A stretch of 64,000 nucleotides of DNA from Deltaproteobacteria bacterium (GTDB taxonomy: Bacteria; Myxococcota_A; UBA9042; PHBI01; JACKFB01). Every line of letters starts with the position of its first letter. The first letter of the stretch is position 1. The DNA is taken from assembly GCA_020632695.1 (NCBI GenBank), contig JACKFB010000009.1, positions 62,001-126,000 on the forward strand, in the 5' to 3' direction. Below are positions 59,830 through 64,000 of the stretch, piece after piece. The translations under genes and the position numbers were made by a program. A model generated the notes under the pieces. That model had not been told where the DNA came from. It saw only the letters and a program-made list of their open reading frames with translations, and searched no databases.

Positions 59830-59844
59830 GCGGGCCGAAGCGCC

Positions 59845-61488
59845 TCAGCGCGGGGGGGCGTCGGCGGGCGCCGGGGCGCGGCTGCGCAGCTCGCGGACGT
59901 GGGCTGCGAAGGCGCGGCCGCCCTCGCTGTCCAGGCGCGCCCAGATGGTGCCGCGGGCGTCGGAGTAGAGCAGCTCCCACCGGCTGGGGTCCGGCGTGTA
60001 GCCCGGCGGGAAGGCCGGGTGCTGATGGACGAGGATGTCGGTGGGGTATCGGGCGTAGAGCGCCTCGACGGCGGGCCCGTCCGAGGGCGCGTTGAGGCGG
60101 TCGCGGTCGTAGAGGGCGGCGAGGTCGTCGGAGAGCGCGCGGGGGTAGTTGCCGCGGCCGTCGGCGAGCACGCGGGCGCCGGGGTGCAGGCGCCAGAGCA
60201 GGTAGCCGCCCCAGTTGGGCTGGCAGAAGATGGTGCCGTGAAACCCGGTCTGCTCGAGGAAGGCGGCCTGGGCCAGGGGGAAGCGGCGAGCGTCGAGCGG
60301 CGGGCCCAGCGCGCTGGCCAGGGCGCTCGGGAGGTCGCCGTGGAGGGCGGTGACGTTGAAGCGGTAGCTGGTGACCACCAGGCAGGCGGCCAGGAGCACG
60401 CCGACGCCGCGGGCGAGGCGCGGGGGCCAGGTGGCCGGGGCGAGCGGGCGCGGAAGCCAGGGGGCGAGCAGCGCGGCCCCGAAGGCGGCGATGTAGACGA
60501 AGCGCACCGAGCGGTGGGAGAGCACCACCAGCGCCAGGCCCAGCAGCAGCACCCAGGCCGGCACGCTGCGGAGGCGGTCGCGGGCGGCCACGCCGCGGGC
60601 GAGGACGGCCAGCCAGAGGGCGCCCACGACCGAGGGGGCCAGCCCGCAGACGACGTGGCCGGCGGTGGTCGCGATGGCCAGGAAATGCCAGGCCGGCCAC
60701 CACTCGCCGATGGCCTGCTCGGTGCCCTCGAGCATGACGGCGGCCTGGATGTTGCCCCGGACGAAGCCGGGGGAGAAGAGCGCCGGGAGCAGCGCGCACA
60801 GCCACCAGATCACGGCGCGGGGCCAGGCGCGGGCGGCCGGGTCCTCGCTGCGCAGCAGCCGGGCCAGCACAGCGCCGGCGGGCAGCGTGGCGGCGGCGAC
60901 CAGGAAGAGCAGGGCGCCGCCGGCGTGCAGGTTGGCCCAGACGCCCAGGGTCAGCGCGGCGCCGAGCATGGACCGGCGGTCCAGGGCGGCCGGGCCTCGG
61001 AGCAGCCAGGGGAACATCACCGCCCAGCCGAGCAGGTTGAAGACGTGGGGGCGATTGCGGATGCGATCCTCGAAGAGGACCACCAGCAGGGCCAGCAGGA
61101 CGAACGAGGCGATCGGGCCCACGCGCAGGCGGCCGCGCAGGCCCCAGTAGAAGAGCGCGAAGGCGGTCAGCATGACGGCGGTGTGGACCGCGCGCACCAG
61201 CTGCAGCCCGCCGGCCTGGTCGAGCAGGTGGACCAGGACCTCGTAGCCCCATTGGAAGCTCACCCAGACGCGGTCCGGGTCCAGGGCGCCGAAGATGTCG
61301 GTGTGGGCGATGCGGCCCTCACGGACGAAGTCGCGGCCCGCGGCGATGTGCCAGAAGAGATCGATGTCCCAGATGACGCGGGCGGTGTAGAGCGCCAGCA
61401 GCGCGAAGAAGCTCGCGACGGCCAGGGTCTCGAGCAGGCGCGGGGACACGGCGGGCTTCGGGCCGCTGTGGAGCGGCGCGCCGCTCAC
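59845..61488 (-). CDS. Polytopic membrane protein, GT-C glycosyltransferase-like
   Basis: A 547-residue protein with about nine or ten membrane helices in the first 400 residues and a soluble C-terminal domain. The loop after helix 1 (VIWDIDLFWHIAAGR) has acidic residues where GT-C enzymes hold their catalytic Asp, and the following text (FVREGRIAHTDIF, FQWGYEVLVH) resembles an uncharacterised membrane family with a presumed lipid-linked sugar donor. The C-terminal part (TIFCQPNWGGYLLWRL, ARVLADGR) is shared by that family. The function is not proven. Its GTG overlaps the stop of the upstream Cys-rich gene (GTGA), and GGGGGG lies just before it. Confidence 0.75.
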   Translation of the reverse strand: MSGAPLHSGPKPAVSPRLLETLAVASFFALLALYTARVIWDIDLFWHIAAGRDFVREGRIAHTDIFGALDPDRVWVSFQWGYEVLVHLLDQAGGLQLVRAVHTAVMLTAFALFYWGLRGRLRVGPIASFVLLALLVVLFEDRIRNRPHVFNLLGWAVMFPWLLRGPAALDRRSMLGAALTLGVWANLHAGGALLFLVAAATLPAGAVLARLLRSEDPAARAWPRAVIWWLCALLPALFSPGFVRGNIQAAVMLEGTEQAIGEWWPAWHFLAIATTAGHVVCGLAPSVVGALWLAVLARGVAARDRLRSVPAWVLLLGLALVVLSHRSVRFVYIAAFGAALLAPWLPRPLAPATWPPRLARGVGVLLAACLVVTSYRFNVTALHGDLPSALASALGPPLDARRFPLAQAAFLEQTGFHGTIFCQPNWGGYLLWRLHPGARVLADGRGNYPRALSDDLAALYDRDRLNAPSDGPAVEALYARYPTDILVHQHPAFPPGYTPDPSRWELLYSDARGTIWARLDSEGGRAFAAHVRELRSRAPAPADAPPR

Positions 61489-64000
61489 TCGCCCCCCAGC
61501 CGGCCGGCGCAGGGACAGTCGATGCTCAGGCTGAAGGGCCCGGCCACCTTGCCGTTGCCGTCGACGGTCAGCAGCAGGCCCTCGGCGGCGCCCAGGGCCA
61601 GGGTGGTGGTCGAGGTGGCGTAGGTGTCGCACTGCCCGTCGATGCAGAGCGGCTCGCCGTCTTCGAGGCGGCGGATGAAGAGGAGCTGCCCGGACAGGCC
61701 CTTGTAATGGAGGGTGAAGGTGCCGGCGCAGGGGGCGACGAAGTGGTAGGAGGCCTCGGGCGCGGGGAAGGGCGCGACGCTCAGGCAGGACCAGTCCTGG
61801 ACGGCGTCCGAGGTGCCCTCGAGGCTGGTGTCGCCGGAGAGGTCGGCGCCGCAGGACGCCTCGGCGAGGAGGTCGCAGCAGCCCTGGTCGGCGCCGGCGC
61901 AGGCGCCGCCGGAGCCGCAGATGTCCGCGCCGGTGCAGGGGTCACCGTCGTCGCAGGGGCTGCCGGCGGGGGCCGCCACGGCCACTCCGCCGCCCTTGCA
62001 GAGCAGGCAGGGCTCGAGCGACTCGCCGGCCGCGACGCAGGAGCCGTCGGGGCGGTGGCAGGCGCCGGGGAGGTCCTCGTGGGCGCAGACGCCCGCCCGG
62101 CAGCGGTCCACGGTGCAGGCGATGCCGTCGTCGGCGCAGGCGGCGCCTTCGAGGGCGGGGTCGGCGACGAGCTGGGCCGTCGCGGCGCAGATCTGGCATG
62201 GCGCGTCGGCCGGGTGGGCGCCGACGGGCACGCAGCCGGCGGCGGTCGCGCAGGTCCCGGGCGCCGGCAGGTGGACGCAGCCGCCGGGCTGGCAGAGGTC
62301 CAGGGTGCAGTCGAGGCCGTCGTCGCAGGGGGTGGCCGAGCCGGCGCAGGCGCCCGAGAGGCAGCGATCCCCCAGGGTGCAGGGGTCCCCGTCGTCGCAG
62401 GTCAGCCCGTCGGAGAGCGGCGGGTGCACGCAGCCGAGGCCGGGCTCGCAGCCGTCGGCCGTGCAGGGGAGGCCATCGTCGCAGGGCAGCGGGTCTCCGG
62501 CGCAGAGGCCGCCTTCGCAGAAGTCCTGCTGGGTGCAGGGGTCGCCGTCGTCGCAGGCGGCCTTCCCCGGCGCATACAGACAGCCGGCGATCGGGTCGCA
62601 GCGATCGTCGGTGCACGGGTTCTGGTCGTCGCAGCTCAGCGGGGCGCCCACGCACCCGCCGGCGCCGTCGCAGCGGTCGTCCAGGGTGCATGCGTCGGCG
62701 TCGTCGCAGGGGGAGTCGGCGGCGCGGGCGGTGCTCACGCAGCCGGCGGCCGGCTCGCAGAGGTCGAGGGTGCACGGGTTGCCGTCGTCGCAGAGGACCG
62801 GGGTCCCCTCGCAGAAGCCCAGGCCGCTGCAGCGGTCGTCGGCCGTGCACGGGGAGCCGTCGTCGCAGGCCGCGCCCAGGGCCAACGCCGGCGTGCAGGC
62901 GCCCGCCTCGCAGACGAGGGTGCGGCAGGGCTCGAGCGCGCAGAAGGAGGCGCGCAGGCGGCAGTCGTCCTGGTCGGCGCAGCCACCCTTGGGTGGGGCG
63001 GCCCCGACGGCCACCTGCACGTCGCGAGGGACGCCGGCCGCCAGCGCCGCGGCGAGGCGCTCCCGGGCGCCGCTGGTGTCGTCGAGGCCGAGGCCGGCGC
63101 CGTCGAGAGCGGGCTGGCCGACGGCCTCCCAGCGGGCGGCGAGCATCGCCGTGACCACCTGGTCCTCGCCGCTGAAGATGGCGGCCAGCTCGCGGGGCCC
63201 GGGGGTGCCCTCGGCGGCGCAGCGGGCGCTGGCCTCGGTGGCGACGTGGGCCGCGAGTGCCCGGCTGAGCAGCCCCCCGCCAGCGGGGCTCACCCGGGGA
63301 GCGTCGGGGTGCGCCGGGTCGGAGCCGCGCCAGAGCACCAGCGGGGCGGTGCCGGCGAGGGCGGCGCTGAGGTCGAGCGCGTAGGAGGTGTCGAGCACCC
63401 AGATGCGCAGGCCGGCGCCGCCGCAAGCAGCCGCCAGGGTGGCGCCCAGCCGCGGCAGGCTCACCGCCTCGGCGCCCAGCAGCAAGGCGCCGCCGGCGAT
63501 GGGGCTGGCGCGGCCGGTGGTCACCAGCACCGCGGTGTCCTCGGGGCCGGCGCCCTCGCAGAGGGTGGTGATGGCGGACTCGACCTGGGCGCGGGAGGGA
63601 GCGTGCAGGCTGACGCCGGCTGCGCCGAGGCGGTCCAGCGCGTCGCGCCAGGCGCTGCGATCGGCGGCGGCGCCAGGGTCCTCGCCGGTCACCAGCAGGG
63701 CGCGCACGCGGCCCGGGGCCCCGGGCGGGCGGGCGAGGGCCGCCTCGGCCGGAAGCGGTGCGGCGTCGTCGGCCGCGGGCGCGGCGAAGGCCGTGGGGGA
63801 GGCCGTGGGCGCGCAGCTTCGGGGCGAGCGGGCGATGCGGAGGCCGGGGTGCTCGCCGCGCGTCAGCGGGGCGGGGTCCACCAGCAGCGCGTCGTCGGGC
63901 GCGTCGGGGTCGGGGGAGACGATCGCGGCGGGCAGGAGCGTCAGGGCCGGGGCGGGGATGAGGCCCTGGGCCCGGGCGGCGGCCTCGAGCGGCTCCGGAC
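61485..64000 (-). CDS. Cys-rich-repeat secreted protein with caspase-like N-terminal region (start outside window)
   Basis: At least 838 codons are visible and the frame stays open to the right edge, so the true start is missing. Residues encoded by about 63000-63720 look like a caspase/C13-type fold (RVRALLVTGED, a TAVLVTTGRAS strand, then RIWVLDTSYALD), but the usual His and Cys of the catalytic pair are not in place. It is followed by about 15 Cys-rich repeats (CDDGxPCTxDxC, xGxGCxHxP) typical of Myxococcota surface proteins. The final domain is beta-rich (SYHFVAPCAGTFTLHYKG, LLLTVDGNG) and ends with two Cys. The protein is probably exported; no C-terminal membrane tail is seen. It is coupled to the downstream membrane protein by overlapping codons. 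Confidence 0.8.
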   Translation of the reverse strand, partial: PEPLEAAARAQGLIPAPALTLLPAAIVSPDPDAPDDALLVDPAPLTRGEHPGLRIARSPRSCAPTASPTAFAAPAADDAAPLPAEAALARPPGAPGRVRALLVTGEDPGAAADRSAWRDALDRLGAAGVSLHAPSRAQVESAITTLCEGAGPEDTAVLVTTGRASPIAGGALLLGAEAVSLPRLGATLAAACGGAGLRIWVLDTSYALDLSAALAGTAPLVLWRGSDPAHPDAPRVSPAGGGLLSRALAAHVATEASARCAAEGTPGPRELAAIFSGEDQVVTAMLAARWEAVGQPALDGAGLGLDDTSGARERLAAALAAGVPRDVQVAVGAAPPKGGCADQDDCRLRASFCALEPCRTLVCEAGACTPALALGAACDDGSPCTADDRCSGLGFCEGTPVLCDDGNPCTLDLCEPAAGCVSTARAADSPCDDADACTLDDRCDGAGGCVGAPLSCDDQNPCTDDRCDPIAGCLYAPGKAACDDGDPCTQQDFCEGGLCAGDPLPCDDGLPCTADGCEPGLGCVHPPLSDGLTCDDGDPCTLGDRCLSGACAGSATPCDDGLDCTLDLCQPGGCVHLPAPGTCATAAGCVPVGAHPADAPCQICAATAQLVADPALEGAACADDGIACTVDRCRAGVCAHEDLPGACHRPDGSCVAAGESLEPCLLCKGGGVAVAAPAGSPCDDGDPCTGADICGSGGACAGADQGCCDLLAEASCGADLSGDTSLEGTSDAVQDWSCLSVAPFPAPEASYHFVAPCAGTFTLHYKGLSGQLLFIRRLEDGEPLCIDGQCDTYATSTTTLALGAAEGLLLTVDGNGKVAGPFSLSIDCPCAGRLGGE

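Overview
The window is strongly GC-rich, with codon third positions almost always G or C, and reads as chromosomal DNA of a Myxococcota (myxobacteria-like) bacterium. The evidence is two PEGA-type outputs including a Ser/Thr kinase, a kinase fused to an AAA ATPase, a matrixin metalloprotease with a MYXO-CTERM-like tail, several secreted proteins built from Cys-rich and Asp-rich calcium-type repeats, and single-copy core metabolism. No tRNA, rRNA, IS element, phage gene or CRISPR array was seen. Both ends cut through genes.

Layout. 1-10.7 kb: signalling (kinase-ATPase, GGDEF-EAL, PEGA kinase, PEGA protein), interrupted by an aldehyde dehydrogenase/GNAT pair. 10.8-13.6 kb: a secreted protein and a matrixin protease, on the minus strand. 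13.8-16.6 kb: an operon of two SPFH proteins and a membrane coiled-coil protein, followed by an HDOD-GGDEF protein. 18.3-23.3 kb: an unrecognised minus-strand operon of helical-repeat proteins with possible RNA-binding segments. Its last two reading frames meet at an A9 run that looks like a slippage/frameshift site. 23.5-25.8 kb: an esterase and a MATE transporter.

25.8-29.0 kb is the oddest stretch. Two nearly identical genes for a four-helix-bundle (S23/Avd-like) protein lie 1247 bp apart. Each is preceded by a 161-bp inverted repeat whose arm overlaps the Shine-Dalgarno sequence, and each sits among long hexanucleotide arrays. A further array of the same family, without the gene, lies at 51.6-51.9 kb.

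29.0-34.7 kb: a lipoprotein, then purS-purQ-purL-purF with overlapping starts. 35.0-48.3 kb: a 3128-residue repeat protein that appears to fuse a MYXO-CTERM-like cell-surface protein to an OmpA-type outer-membrane protein, then a repeat-rich lipoprotein. 48.3-54.8 kb: transhydrogenase (pntA, pntB) converging on 2-oxoacid:ferredoxin oxidoreductase (korA, korB). Together these link NAD(P)H and ferredoxin pools. 55.0-59.8 kb: a small nuclease-like protein, a fluoride channel, Mrp and cysteine desulfurase (Fe-S supply, relevant to the Fe-S type PurF and KorAB), a metallophosphoesterase and a Bcp peroxiredoxin. 59.8-64 kb: a polytopic GT-C-like protein and a Cys-rich secreted protein that runs off the right edge.

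Promoter calls rest on -35/-10 resemblance with 17-18 bp spacing and are suggestions only.
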